A stretch of 64,000 nucleotides of DNA, from NCBI RefSeq assembly GCF_902635505.1, contig NC_045430.1, forward strand, positions 27,051,564 to 27,115,563, read 5' to 3'. The translations under genes and the position numbers were made by a program. The stretch comes from Sarcophilus harrisii. Its lineage: Eukaryota; Chordata; Mammalia; Dasyuromorphia; Dasyuridae. The first letter of the stretch is position 1, and every line of letters begins with the position of its first letter. A model generated the notes under the pieces. That model had not been told where the DNA came from. It ran no database searches and worked only from the letters and a program-made list of their open reading frames with translations. This document shows, piece after piece, positions 52,616 through 63,735 of the stretch.

Positions 52616-52639
52616 CACAAATCTATCTATTTATCTATC

Positions 52640-53030
52640 TATAAAGCTTTTTATTTTCAAAACACATGCATAGATAGTCTTTAACATTCACCTTTGCAAA
52701 ACTTTACGTTCCAAATTTTTTTCTCCCTCCTTTCCCCTTATCCCTTCCTCTAGATGGCAAGCAATCCAATATATGTTAAATATGTGCAATTCTTCTATAC
52801 ATATTTTACAATTGTCACGCTGCACAAGAAAAGTCAGATTAAAAAAGAAAAAAAATGAGAAAGGAAATGAAATGCAAGCAAATAACAACAACGTGAAAAT
52901 ACTATGTTATGGTCCACACAAAGTCCTCTCTCTGGGTGCAGATGGCTAACTAGCCTGAATCACCTCACTATTGTCCATCAGAATTGATCATCGTACAATT
53001 TTTGTTTTTGCTGTGTACAATGTTCTGGTA
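52640..53030 (-). repeat. L1 LINE 3' UTR and end of ORF2
   Basis: 'aaagctttttattttcaaaa', 'cctctagatggcaagcaatc', 'gtgcagatggctaactagcc' and 'agaattgatcatcgtacaat' in antisense order. Confidence 0.85.
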
Positions 53031-53035
53031 TAGAA

Positions 53036-53160
53036 GGAGGAGGGAGAGAAGCAGGGGGAAGAAGAGGAGGAGGAGGAGATTAAGGAGAAGGAAAAGGAAG
53101 AGAAAGGAGAGGGAGGTTGGGGGAGAGGGGAAGACTTATGAAGAGGATAAAAATAAGAAA
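53036..53160. repeat. Purine-rich (GGA/GAA)n tract
   Basis: About 125 bases almost free of pyrimidines, starting at the truncated 5' end of the L1 on its left. Confidence 0.9.
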
Positions 53161-53299
53161 AAGGAGGGCTGTTTTGCATCACACTGCCCACCCCCATCTC
53201 CTTCTGCCGTGGAGAGTGGAAGCCAGGCCCTGCCCATTTAGCTACTATCACCATCTTTTTTACTTTCTTTGTTTTGAAGCAATCAAGCTTAAGTGACTT

Positions 53300-53448
53300 T
53301 TTTTCCCCTGAGCCTATTGGGGTTAAGTGACTTGCCCAGGGTCACACAGCTAGGCAGTATTAAGTGTCTGAGGTCACATTTGAACTCAGGTCCTCCTGAC
53401 TTCAGGGCTGGTGCTCTATCCATTGCACCTCCTAGCTGTCTGGCATCT
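53300..53448 (-). repeat. Marsupial CORE-SINE
   Basis: 'ttggggttaagtgacttgcc', 'cagggtcacacagctaggca', 'cctcctgacttcagggctgg' and head 'cacctcctagctg'. Well preserved. Confidence 0.95.
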
Positions 53449-53754
53449 GTCTTTTAAGGCTGTTGTGAGGAACAAATAAGATAATAATTATGAAGTGATT
53501 TGTAAGTGTTAAAAATGCTAATTATTATCATTATTCTTATTCACTCACTTAACATTACTCAGGTCAGAACATATATCTCTGTTTGAATTCTCTGTATTAA
53601 CTATGAATAATACATAGGGTATGTATGGTTCTACTGACTAGATAATTCCCAATTTTTCTTAACATTGAAATAAGAAATCCACAGATGATAATGGAGAGAA
53701 TTAGTGAAAACATATAGCCACCAATTTTAGAAGAAACAATATGTCTTGAGCATG

Positions 53755-53935
53755 TGTAAAGATCACCAAACCTGGAGTCAGGAATTGGTTTAGAATCCTA
53801 GGTCCAATACTTCCTGGAGTTATGACCCTTGGTAAATCATAATCTGAGTCTCAATTTCCTCATCTGTAAAATGGGAATGATCATTCTTCTCCTATCTAAT
53901 TCAATGACTGTTATAAGGGAAAATATCAGATTATA
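53755..53935 (+). repeat. MIR-class SINE
   Basis: 'aacctggagtcaggaattgg', 'tatgacccttggtaaatcat', 'tttcctcatctgtaaaatgg'. A MIR tail also precedes it at 53455-53540. Confidence 0.75.
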
Positions 53936-54165
53936 TTATAACATATATTATAATATAATAAATATTATGTTGGTCATATAAGATTGTCTTAGATGTATGT
54001 GTATATGCATATATGTATATGTGTATGTATACATGTACACAATGTATAGATGTATATATGTATATACTCCCACCGACATATATGTATGTATATCTACTTC
54101 CACCTGCGCCTAATACATACACACATATATATACATACACACATATATGTAAACATGAATATATC
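53935..54165. repeat. AT-rich (TATG/TATA/CACA)n low-complexity block
   Basis: Imperfect atatgtatatgtg-type repeats and short palindromes. It yields Tyr/Ile-rich open frames that are not genes. Confidence 0.85.
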
Positions 54166-54480
54166 TTTGCTTAACTGAAGTCTGCTTGGGAGAGTGGGGG
54201 AAAAGGGAAAAAAATAAAGTAAAAAGTGCCCAGAAGAGAACAAAAGAAAACCTACAAGGAAGCAAAGAAAAGATGGACAGTTAGAAATACAATGTCTTCT
54301 ACTGTTATATATGCTTTATTGAAATAGAAATTTATTGTTATATATTTTGAATCCTCCTCTATGTTCTGCAGGGCATGACATTTTTTCTGTCTTTTTCTGT
54401 TTTGTTCTCATTTTGCATTTAAATTTTAGATAAATAAATACATTAAAAATAAGGAAAAGTATTTTGATTTTGGGGGGGAT
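54166..54480. other. No recognised feature
   Basis: A-rich sequence that may be a decayed L1 3' UTR on the plus strand, but no diagnostic word survives. Confidence 0.35.
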
Positions 54481-54481
54481 A

Positions 54482-54725
54482 ATATTGGCAGTGAATAGAG
54501 CACTAGATTTATCATCAGAAAGAGAAATTTGAATCTATAGTCTCTGATTTTTGCTAGATGTATGATCCTGGGCATATAGCTTAACCTAGTAGTACAGTCT
54601 CAATTTTTTCATCTGTAAACTGAGCTGAATACAGGGTTTTTTCAAGGACTAAGTGAGATAATATATGTGAAAGACTTTGCAAACCTTAAGGTATTATATA
54701 AATGCTATTATTATCATTATTATTA
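54482..54725 (+). repeat. MIR-class SINE, nearly full length
   Basis: 'ggcagtgaatagagcactag', 'gctagatgtatgatcctggg', 'ttcatctgtaaactgagctg' and tail 'ctttgcaaaccttaaggtat'. Confidence 0.8.
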
Positions 54726-55374
54726 AAATAAAATGTAATTGCTAATTTAAGTTTTGGTTTCTTTGGCTTAATGGATAAAGTCCTATGTGATTCAATAATC
54801 AATAGATTTTTGTCTTAAAAAATCAGCGAGTCCAATTTCCGGAGTGCCTACCCTAATCAAATGAGCCTTCCCCCTTTACAAGCCAGAATATTCTATCTGC
54901 TCTCTCTTTTGCCCAGTTCAAGTAAAACATTGCCCCAGTTTCATCAAAACTCTGGTCATGGCTTGCCCAATTGCTGTTTATCCACCAGACTTGGCTCAAC
55001 AAGTGTTTACACACATGCTGAAAAGGAAAACCACAAAGTTGCAGCTGGCATTGCTAGGTGGCACAGTGACCCGCCTTTAAATTTGGAGCTAAAAGTCCCA
55101 AGAGCTTGTCTGTTGGACTCAGCACCTCATGTGCCTCTTCCATGAGATGATACCTCCCTCTACTGCCTTCCAGATTTCCCTCATTCTGAACTCTTAAGGC
55201 ATTTATGGTCTGACCCATTTACTTTGGCATCTTGTTTTGCTTTTAAATTTCCTCAAAAACTATAAACGTCACAGTCAAGTTTTGTGACCCTACAGTGAGC
55301 TTTAAAGCAGACTAAACACAAATAGTCCCAAACAACGGAACCAGTGGAGAGTCTTCATATTTTCCCCCCATTTT
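54726..55374. other. Unique sequence, no gene recognised
   Basis: A 94-codon open frame at 54861-55145 has no motif. A CORE-SINE scrap (attgctaggtggcacagtga) lies within it at 55049, so I do not call it a gene. Confidence 0.45.
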
Positions 55375-55735
55375 ATTTTATTTTTATTTTTATTTAATAG
55401 TATTTAATTTTTCCAATTACATGCAAAGATAGTTTTCAACATTCATTTTTGTAAGATTTTGAGTTCCCAATTTTTTTTTCTTCCCCCTCCTCAAGACAGC
55501 AAGCAATCTGATATAGGTTATATATATACACAATTTAAACATATTTCCAAATTAGTCATATTGAGAAAGAAAAATCATAACAAAGGGGAAAAACCATGAG
55601 AAAGAAAACAAAACAAAACAAAACTGAAAATAGTATGTGTGGCTCTGCATTCAGTCTTCATAGTTCTTTGATTGTGGATGGCATTTTCCATCCCAATTCC
55701 AGGATCACTCTATTACTGAGAATAGCTATAGTCTT
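55375..55735 (-). repeat. L1 LINE 3' UTR fragment
   Basis: 'ttttccaattacatgcaaag', 'ctcaagacagcaagcaatct' and 'ttgattgtggatggcatttt', antisense. Confidence 0.85.
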
Positions 55736-56034
55736 TATATTCTTAATATTTATGATACTTGCTAGTGCATTCATTTTTTATTATCTTTTTAAGGGACTCT
55801 TTTACATTTTTTAGAGAAGGTTTATATTTTTATTTTGTCTGCTTTTTGGATGATTGCCTTTTATAACATTTTCTAACTTCTTGTTTGGAAAGAGAAAAAA
55901 ATTCTTTCCCCCCTGGATTTAATAAATTTTTAAAAGGCTTAGCTAAGCTATTTTTTCATAACATTTCTTTGCTCTTTATTTTTTCAAGATTCACATAGAT
56001 TTAAAAATGCATTATCCCTAAGTGCTGTGCCCCT
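55736..56034. other. No recognised feature
   Basis: T-rich, AT-rich sequence. Confidence 0.45.
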
Positions 56035-56215
56035 TCCATGGCTTGTAAGGAACTGGAAAGAAAGTGGGTGCCCATTAATTGGCACATGGCTCTCTCAGTT
56101 GGATATTATTGCATTGCAATAAATGATAAATATGAGGGATTGAAAGAAACAAAGGAAGATGTTAAGGTTCAGAGAGAGCAGGTCCAAGAGAACGATAAAT
56201 TCAAGGACTATAATA
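56035..56215 (+). repeat. Old L1 LINE, ORF2 C-terminal remnant
   Basis: 'ggaactggaaagaaagtggg', 'ggatattattgcattgcaat' and 'gagagcaggtccaagagaac' are diverged ORF2 end in sense. Confidence 0.55.
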
Positions 56216-56359
56216 ATCTAAAGGAGAACTACACAAAACTACATCAGAAGTTACATTAAATATAACAACCATTCTTGGTTTCAAAGGTCACACATTCTCT
56301 CCTTTTACTATAGGGATGGACTATGGTTACATAATGTTGTACAGTGGTTGTCATTGGAT

Positions 56360-56500
56360 CTTAGATGTAGAGCTGGGTCACTGAGTCCAGCTCCCTCATT
56401 TGACGATAAGGAAACCGAGGCCCAGTACAGGTAAGTGTCATATAGCTACTAAGAAAATGAGGCAGAATTTGAACTCAGGTCTAAAGAATTATTCAGTTTA
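56360..56500 (-). repeat. MIR-class fragment
   Basis: 'gataaggaaaccgaggccca', 'tgtcatatagctactaag' and 'gcagaatttgaactcaggtc', antisense. Confidence 0.65.
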
Positions 56501-56684
56501 TCAATTTGCCTCTCAGATGTAGCTGATGAATCAATTCATTGTACTTCTGTTTGTTATCAGAGAAGGTTCCAAAGTGGAATGTTACCATCTCTTGACACAG
56601 AGATGACAGAATCAAATAAAAAACAGGACTCATATTTTTTGACACTTTGGCAAATGTGGGAATTTGTTTTGCTTTATTCTCTAT

Positions 56685-56865
56685 GTTTTAAAATAATATC
56701 ATTTCCTCCAGTTGCATTTAAAGAACAATTTTAACATTCTTTTTAAAAAAACGAGTTTCAAATTTTCTTCCTCCTTCCCTTTTCTCCTCCCTCCCTGAGA
56801 TGAAAAGCAATTTGACATAGGTTATACATGAATGATCATGCAAAACATATTTCCATATTTTGACT
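56685..56865 (-). repeat. L1 LINE 3' UTR fragment
   Basis: 'catttcctccagttgcattt', 'gagatgaaaagcaatttgac' and 'ttatacatgaatgatcatgc', antisense, old. Confidence 0.65.
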
Positions 56866-57849
56866 CTTTATATTTTAAAGGACTTTTTTCCTCCTTTCAA
56901 CTGAGAATGAGAATGGATAGGAGAGGAAGAAAGGATAGGAGAGGACAGTGAGTACATCACGGGATGGAGTGATAATGAAAAAGGGATGGGTTAAAGTCGA
57001 GGCTTCTTAAAAAAAAAATGAACAAAAGAAAGGCCAGAAAGAATCACAGACAAGCAGGACATCATTGAAGCTGTAATAATTACATCACCAAAAAGAAAAA
57101 TAACCTGTACTTAATAGATACCTATGGTTCTTGTGCTACTTCATAAATGGAAATATCCATTTCATTTAGTATTTGTTAAATTCATAACGAAAATAAAGTG
57201 GGGGTAGGTTTATTGTCATATAAAATGTAAAAAAATATTCTTTTTTTTTATTTTGGTAAGGCATAGTGTTGCACCATCTTTTGTGTCCAGTATGATAAAT
57301 TAATAAAAGCCAATCCCTAACATCATTTGAAATTATTTCTTTTAATTATGTAACACATGGGTCAGAGATAGTCTTGGCAAAAAGAGCCTGTTACTTTAGA
57401 GGAGTGTCAGACCTTTTGTTGGCTGAAATCCCAGAAATCCAGACCCATGAGGAAATTCTCTTCCCTTGGACCTGTCCAGGAAGCTGGCATTTTTAAGTTG
57501 GAAACATACTGGTCCTGGCATAAGGCAGAAGGAAAGTAAGAAATATCAACAAACGTTCTCTGTTCTATAACAGGCAAATCACAGTCACCACCCCTCCCAT
57601 CTCCTAATATCATAATTTCCCACAAGCTGAAGCTTTCTCTGTCTTGCAAACATTCATTTGTGTTAATTGTTTCAAATCACTCCCCCATGATACAGTGCTA
57701 CATATGGTGGTTGGATTTCCAGCTTAGCCCACAAAAACAATTCAGTTTACCTATAACATAGCTTAAGTATCACACATTGCCATGGAAAATAGGAGACAAT
57801 AAAGTTGCAGTGGGGTAAGAATTGTAAATCTAGAACTTGAAGGGATCTT
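56866..57849. other. Repeat-poor stretch, no gene recognised
   Basis: 57330-57830 looks single-copy. The short minus-strand frame at 57407-57649 has no motif. Confidence 0.4.
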
Positions 57850-58115
57850 GTTTTTTTTCTTCAATGTTTAGTTGTGCCTGACTTTTTGTGACTCCATGGA
57901 CCAACTGTCCCTAGAATTTTCTTGCAAAGACACTGAAGTAGTTTGCTATTTCTTTCTAGAAATTATTTTATAGATGAGGAAACTGAGGTAAGCAAGGTTA
58001 AGTGATTTGCTCAGGATCACACAGCTAGAAAATATCTAAGGCTGGATTTGTATTTTGATCTTCTTGACTGCTTAGGATTGCTCTATCTACAGGACCACTT
58101 AACTGCCAACATATG
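57850..58115 (-). repeat. Mar1-like CORE-SINE, near full length
   Basis: Tail 'gtgcctgactttttgtgact', 'gaattttcttgcaaagacac'; body 'atagatgaggaaactgaggt', 'ctcaggatcacacagctaga'; head 'gaccacttaactgcc'. Old. Confidence 0.85.
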
Positions 58116-58119
58116 GGAT

Positions 58120-58170
58120 ATTCCCCAAAGTCTTAAAACTATACCAAAACTTTGGGACACTCAAGATTAT
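58120..58170. repeat. Mariner-like inverted-repeat remnant
   Basis: 'tccccaaagtcttaaaacta' and 'ccaaaactttgggacac' form a short imperfect inverted pair resembling mariner ends, as at 11060. Confidence 0.4.
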
Positions 58171-59725
58171 AATAATATAATAAAATTAGTATGATACAAT
58201 ATAATTAGTGTAGCATAATATAACATACTATAAGGCAGTATATGGTATACTATGTTATAGTATGTACATCTTTTGTAATAAAGCGGAGAAACTTTGTTTC
58301 TCCTATTTTTCACTCTTTTCTCACTATGTACAAAGTCTCCTATACTTAATTATATATCAGTTATTGGTTTAGTTTACGGACAGTTTAACTAAAACAGTTT
58401 AACAGACAGTAAGGTAAAGACATAAATAATTATTTAAAATGTATCATCAATGAGAAATATCATTGCCAGAGTCACTTTTACCTATCACTTCTATTACTAT
58501 CACTAGACTTCTCAGTTCTTGAAAAATATTCTCACTGTTCAGCTCTTTCAGAGACCAGTTAAAACTCAAGAATTCTCTTCAGTCAGTTTATTCTCACGGT
58601 AAGGGTTAAAATAGTTCCCGCAGGAAAAAAATTCTCTTAGTCCTTTCCCTCTATTCTCCTATAGACTATGCAGCCATCACACTTTACAGGTTTTTACAGG
58701 ATGACAACTCACAGAATGAGTTCAAATGTCATTGTTCAGGAGTTTATTGCCTCTTAAAGATATAGTTTCTATATCTTTATATAGTTTCTGTGCAAGAGTA
58801 TCCTGAAGCTCATGTTACATAAATATATCCTTGTCATAGGGGTTAAGGGACTGAATATTCACTCCAGTCCCCTCTAGTGGACCATATATGCATTTGCTCT
58901 GTGTGGGAAGATTTTATTTTGTAGTGATACAACAAATTCTGCTTATTCCCATGGTCCCTGTGACTGGGAGACTGGGGACTGTGGAGAGGAGGAAGCCAAA
59001 GGGGATGTCTATTGAGCAATGAAGAGCTATTGATGTAGTACTTCTTAAAAGCAGATACAAGTTCTGGAATTTTCATCTTTTCTGGCTGTTGAGCAGGATA
59101 GATCCCTTAGACCTTTGCTGTGGAATGGAGATATTATTTTCCTTCTTACTGTCATCAATAGCAGCAATGGCAGTTGCTTCCAAATGACAGTGAGTACATA
59201 TACAAGAATAGATAAACCTGAGACTACATCTTAGGTCCAAAACTGCCTCTTCTGCTGTTTTTCACACTAAGCACAAGGGATTGAGCAACCATGCTGAAAA
59301 AAATCTGTCTAGCTCTGGTGTTTTATAGGTTTGGTGGCTTCCTTGTGAGTTAGAAAGGTTGGGAGATCCTGTGTGTTGTAAAGCTGCAAGGAAAGCGTCT
59401 TTTTCCTGCCACCTTTCTCAGAGGAGATAACCACTGGCAGGAGACTGAGTTAGGCGTGCCTGGCTGTTAGAATTTGTGAATTTTGAGTGAATTGCTCAGA
59501 TAGGCTAGTCCAAAGTCAAAGCAAAATCCCTGTTCAATCTTTCTACATTTTAAGTATCAGCTTCCTGAGAATATGTTTGATGGGTTAGTGTTTCATGTTT
59601 TAAATGTTTGACAATGTAAAACACTTTTCATGTTTTAAGCATTTCTTTTGTGATAGAGAAAATAAATAGCTGTCCTATATGTGATCTACTTTAAAAAACA
59701 TTTTTTTTTCTGGTTATTGACTTTT
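58171..59725. other. Repeat-poor stretch, no gene recognised
   Basis: 58140-58270 is AT-rich with local palindromes around 'gtatactatgttatag'. From 58300 on nothing is recognised; short open frames such as 58843-59076 on the minus strand have no motif. Confidence 0.4.
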
Positions 59726-59729
59726 TTTC

Positions 59730-59868
59730 CCCCTGAGGCAATCGGGGTTAAGTGACTTGCCCAGGGTCACATAGATAGGAAGTGTTACATGTCTGAGGTC
59801 AAATTTGAACTTGGGTCCTCCAAACTTCAAGACTGGTGCGCTATCCATTGCGCCACCTAACTGCCCCA
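59730..59868 (-). repeat. Marsupial CORE-SINE
   Basis: 'gaggcaatcggggttaagtg', 'cagggtcacatagatagg', 'tgcgctatccattgcgccac' and 'ctaactgcccc'. Confidence 0.95.
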
Positions 59869-59874
59869 ATGTTA

Positions 59875-60125
59875 ACTTTTTAAATATACATTTCTTTATG
59901 AATTATGTTGGAGAGAAACAAAAAGGAAAAACAAAAAAGGAAAAACCATGAGAGAGAGAGAGAAAAAAAAAGATAGAAAAAAGGAGCATAGTATGTTCAG
60001 TTTCCATAGTTCTTTTTCTGGATACAGATGGTGTTTTCTATCTAAAGTGTGTTGGGATTGCCTTGGATCACTGAGACAACGAAGAGAACCAAGTCTTTCA
60101 TAGTTGACCAACCTGATCTATGTTG
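59875..60125 (-). repeat. L1 LINE 3' UTR/ORF2 end fragment
   Basis: A-rich part with an (AG)n run, then 'agttctttttctggatacag' and 'gttgggattgccttggatca', antisense. Confidence 0.7.
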
Positions 60126-60914
60126 TAGACTGAGAATTTTTTTTAAAGTGACTCTATTTTGGGGAGATGCTAGACATGAGCCAAAGCTCAACTTTGCTTA
60201 AAATGTTTTTTCCTTAAAAAAAAAAGATATTTTTTCCTTAAAAGTCTACTCTGGGATAGAGGTATAATGTGCCAGAGTTAGAAAAGAAGACGATTCCCTC
60301 TCTTTAGAGGTCAGATTTTTTAAAGACTGAATCTAAGTCTACATGAGTCCAAAGCTGGAGACTCTTGATGGGCCATGAGTCACATGCAAGGGAATACATT
60401 CATTAAATATGTGTTGAATGAATTAATAAGATGATTCTAGATAGAGATTGCTTAAATAATCAACCATTTAGCAAAAAGTATCTACTTATTCCAGACATCA
60501 TGTTAAGTCACAGAGACAAAAGTAAAACAGTCCTTGTTCTCTACAAAAAGAAAAAAAAAAAACACCAAAGAACCCAAATCACAGATTTATGAAATTATTG
60601 AGTAAGAACTTTTTATTTACCCTGAAAGTGACAAATTTCATAGGGACATCAGAGATTTGACTTGCGACATTATAACATCAAAATAGAGCATTAGGCAGTC
60701 AGGCTACTTCCTTATTCTTGAAATGCTTTAATAATTCTTGAACTGGAAATACTTAACAAAATAAAGAAAATATTAGAGCAGGTAGGTAATGCTAATATGT
60801 GGTTTTCTAAATTAATGTGCTGATCATGGGGATTCTTATGTTTAGTGGTTTAGTGGCCCCTATCTCATTGCATTGTAAACCCTAAATTATTGTTATTATC
60901 AAAGACTGTTCCCC
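60126..60914. other. Mostly unrecognised
   Basis: A family A scrap lies near 60470-60545 (gtatctacttattccagaca). No gene. Confidence 0.4.
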
Positions 60915-60916
60915 TG

Positions 60917-61139
60917 AAAAGACAGCCTGTTGTGTGGATAGAGCGCTAGACTTGCTGTCAGAAACAAAACAAAACAAAACAAGAAACCCAAGTTCCAAAT
61001 TGAGATTATAAAAAAAAATAAACAATTTATCTGGTTAATTTTTTAATCTCATCACTTCTCTGGATCTCAATTCATCAGTTTCCTTATCTGTAAAATGAGA
61101 CAGCCTCAATGACTTCTAAGGACTCTTATAGCTTGATTT

Positions 61140-61140
<1 letters not shown>
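60917..61140 (+). repeat. MIR3-like SINE with an (AAAAC)n insertion
   Basis: Head 'tgtggatagagcgctagact'; a run of aaaac units at 60964-60982; tail 'agcctcaatgacttctaagg'. Confidence 0.65.

Positions 61141-61144
<4 letters not shown>

Positions 61145-61186
<42 letters not shown>
61145..61186. repeat. (TA)n microsatellite at a SINE 3' end
   Basis: About 20 TA units directly after the SINE tail. Confidence 0.95.
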
Positions 61187-61188
<2 letters not shown>

Positions 61189-61214
61189 ATGATTTTATAA
61201 TCCCTCCTCAGACT

Positions 61215-61340
61215 CTTAATAGTTGTGGTGATCAAGTTGCTTAACTTCTCTGAACCTTATGGAAGTTTCTTTGGTAAAGTGAAGCTAAAATTATCATCCA
61301 AGTTGCAGAGTTGTCTTGATGACTTGCTGAGATAATGTTT
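61215..61340 (+). repeat. MIR-class fragment
   Basis: 'atcaagttgcttaacttctc' and 'cagagttgtcttgatgactt', sense. Confidence 0.55.
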
Positions 61341-61789
61341 GTACTCCGCCAGCCCCCCGGGTGCCATCTGTGCCAATAGTGATTGTACATAACTGAAGTC
61401 TAGCAGCTATTGGGTAGGTTCTAGGAAATTGTTGCACAACTATTGCAAAAGACAGTGGTTTGGTGGTTTAGCAAGCTGTCCTTGACTGTGCAAACAGCAT
61501 TCCGTTCACACAGCTTCTCCATTTCATGCACACTTGGGACTGTCTGACGGTGGATTGGATCTCCTAAGGGCAATTAATGATAATGTGACAGCATACAATG
61601 ATATTACAATGATAAAATGTGATCCAAAGATGTCAATTTTCCCAGGTCATATAGTTTGTAGGTAGTAGAACTAGAATAAGACTTCTGACTTCAGATCTTA
61701 CGTTCTTTCCATTAAGGGTATATAAACCCTGGAGGAAGCAGTGAACTAAAGGGTTAGTCAATCATAAGCCATCAATCCTAGTCCTCTAG
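61341..61789. other. Mostly unrecognised
   Basis: An antisense MIR scrap at 61630-61730; the 61350-61560 part looks single-copy with no motif. Confidence 0.4.
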
Positions 61790-62125
61790 AACAAAGCTTC
61801 TTAAAATGTAGATCACGACTCTATATGAGTCATGTAACTGAATGTGGGGGTTGTGAAATTATGATTTATTATCATAATAATTTGTTTTTGATTTGTTTTT
61901 ATATACTATACTCAGGGTTATGTAAAAATTTCTTGTAAGGGGCAGCAAGGTTTCGAAGTAGATAGAACACTAACTCTGAATTCAGGAGGACCTGAGTTCA
62001 AATGTGATCCCAGACACTTAACACTTCCTAGCTGTGTGACCCTGGGCAAGTCATTTAATCCCAATTGCCTCAGGGGGAAAAAAATCTTGTTAAAAGAGGT
62101 CATGAGTAAAAAAAAATTAAGAAGC
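61790..62125. mobile_element. hAT-like MITE split by a SINE
   Basis: 'gcttcttaaaatgtagatca' and 'gggttgtgaaattatgattt' at the left, 'aggtcatgagtaaaaaaaaa' and 'ttaagaagcc' at the right. It is the reverse complement of the family at 40333-40520. Confidence 0.75.
61937..62084 (+). repeat. Marsupial CORE-SINE inserted in a hAT MITE
   Basis: 'aaggggcagcaaggtttcga' through 'tttaatcccaattgcctcag' and an A tail. tcttgt on both sides (61931-61936 and 62085-62090) is the visible part of the target duplication. Confidence 0.92.
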
Positions 62126-62129
62126 CTAG

Positions 62130-62410
62130 ATCCACACAGCATAATTTTTCACTTTAAAAAACATTGTTATTTGCTGCCTTGTTTTTTTTCTTTTTTTCTC
62201 ATTTCCCCTCCTTTTTATCTGATTTTTCTTACACAGCATGATAAATGTGTAAATATGTTTAGAACTGCCCATCTTTAACCTATAATAGATTACTTGTCTA
62301 GGGGAAGGGGGAGGTAAGGAGAAATATTTGAAACACAAAGTTTTGCAAGGGTGAATATGAAAACTATTTTAGCATTTATTTTGAAAAATAAAAAGGTATT
62401 ATTATTTTAA
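62130..62410 (+). repeat. L1 LINE 3' UTR fragment
   Basis: 'atttttcttacacagcatga', 'gtctaggggaagggggaggt', 'ttgcaagggtgaatatgaaa' and end 'aaataaaaaggtattatt'. Confidence 0.85.
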
Positions 62411-62499
62411 AATGTAACTGGGAAATGTTTAACAAAATTAAAAAGTCCTGCTCTAGAATGCTACAGAACTGATTTTTCCATTTCTTAAAGTATTCATGA

Positions 62500-62690
62500 C
62501 CACAGAGAATTCATTTTGGAGCTGGAAGAGGTTTTAGGAATTACCAAGTTCAACTCCTTTGTTTTCCTGATAAGAAAAATGAAGAAATAAAAGTTAAGTG
62601 ACTTATCCAGAATCACATAGTTAGGAATTATCTGAGGTGGGATTTGAATTCCTGTTTTGTTGATTCCAAGTTCAGTACCCTATCTGGGAT
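62500..62690 (-). repeat. MIR-class fragment
   Basis: 'tcattttggagctggaagag', 'aaaagttaagtgacttatcc', 'gggatttgaattcctgtttt', antisense. Confidence 0.6.
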
Positions 62691-62744
62691 AACCGGAGTA
62701 TATTTCTTCCATCAAATCACAGCCTTTCCATGCAGAGCGATTCT

Positions 62745-62824
62745 TTTCTTTCTCTCTTTCTTCTTCCTTCCTTCCTTCCTTCCTTCCTTCCTTCCTTCCT
62801 TCCTTCCTTCCTTCCTTCCTTCCT

Positions 62825-62920
<96 letters not shown>
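62745..62920. repeat. (CCTT)n then (CTTT)n microsatellite
   Basis: About 17 CCTT units change to about 24 CTTT units with few errors, abutting the T-rich end of an antisense L1. Confidence 0.98.
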
Positions 62921-62921
<1 letters not shown>

Positions 62922-63190
62922 TTTTTATTTTTCAAAACATATGCATGGACAATTCTTTAACATTAGCACTTGCAAAATCTTGTGTTCCAATTTTCCTTCC
63001 CTTCCCCCATGCCCTCCCCTAGATGGCAAATAGTCCAATATATGTTAAACATGGCAGAAATATATGTTAAATCCAATATAAGCATACATATTTATATAAT
63101 TATTGTGCTTCAAAAGAAAAATCAAATCAAACCAATAAAAAGCTGAATAAAATGCAAACAAGTAACAACGAAAAGAGTGAAAATGCTATG
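62921..63190 (-). repeat. L1 LINE 3' UTR fragment
   Basis: 'ttatttttcaaaacatatgc', 'ccctagatggcaaatagtcc' and 'cgaaaagagtgaaaatgcta', antisense. Its A-tail side is the microsatellite on its left. Confidence 0.88.
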
Positions 63191-63735
63191 TCTCCTTTTC
63201 TTTCTGGGGCTTTATCAGTTAATTGATTAATGATGAATTATCCATCACCACTCATATGTTCAGAAGAAATAAATGTACTTTGAGAGAGGGGGAAGGGCAA
63301 ATGGTCCTTTCTACCTTGCTATGCTAAGAAAAGTGCATTTAGCTAATGTTTAAAAAAATTGTACATGGTGTTCAATATTAAACTACTCTTCAAATCTTAA
63401 AGTATCATGCAATTGTGAACTATTTGCATTTGTAGTAAATACTATGTTAAAAGTGCATCTAGTGTTCTGCTCCATCTCTTTGGTCAAAGAATCTTAAGAA
63501 TTAGAAATCTGTGTCTCTGTTGTTATTGGAACCCTAGGTGAAGAATTCAGAGAATTTGGATCATAATTCCAATGTCATTAGTAATTTCCAAGATATCTGG
63601 CTGTTTGCATATTCCCTTATTTGAGATGTAAAATTTCCAGTGAAAATGTAAATTTGGTTCAGAACCATGAGGACATCTTGTGGTTATTTGGGAAAGCTGC
63701 AAACTTTTGTCAGAAGCATTGGCGTTAATCAACTT
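63191..63735. other. No recognised feature
   Basis: About 545 bases that look single-copy; no reading frame of note. Confidence 0.45.

Noticed and set aside
54861-55145. 94-codon open frame as a gene or pseudogene
   Set aside because: No motif, and it overlaps a SINE scrap.
62745-62920. CRISPR-like array
   Set aside because: The regular repeats are tetranucleotide microsatellite units with no spacers; no CRISPR array exists in the window.
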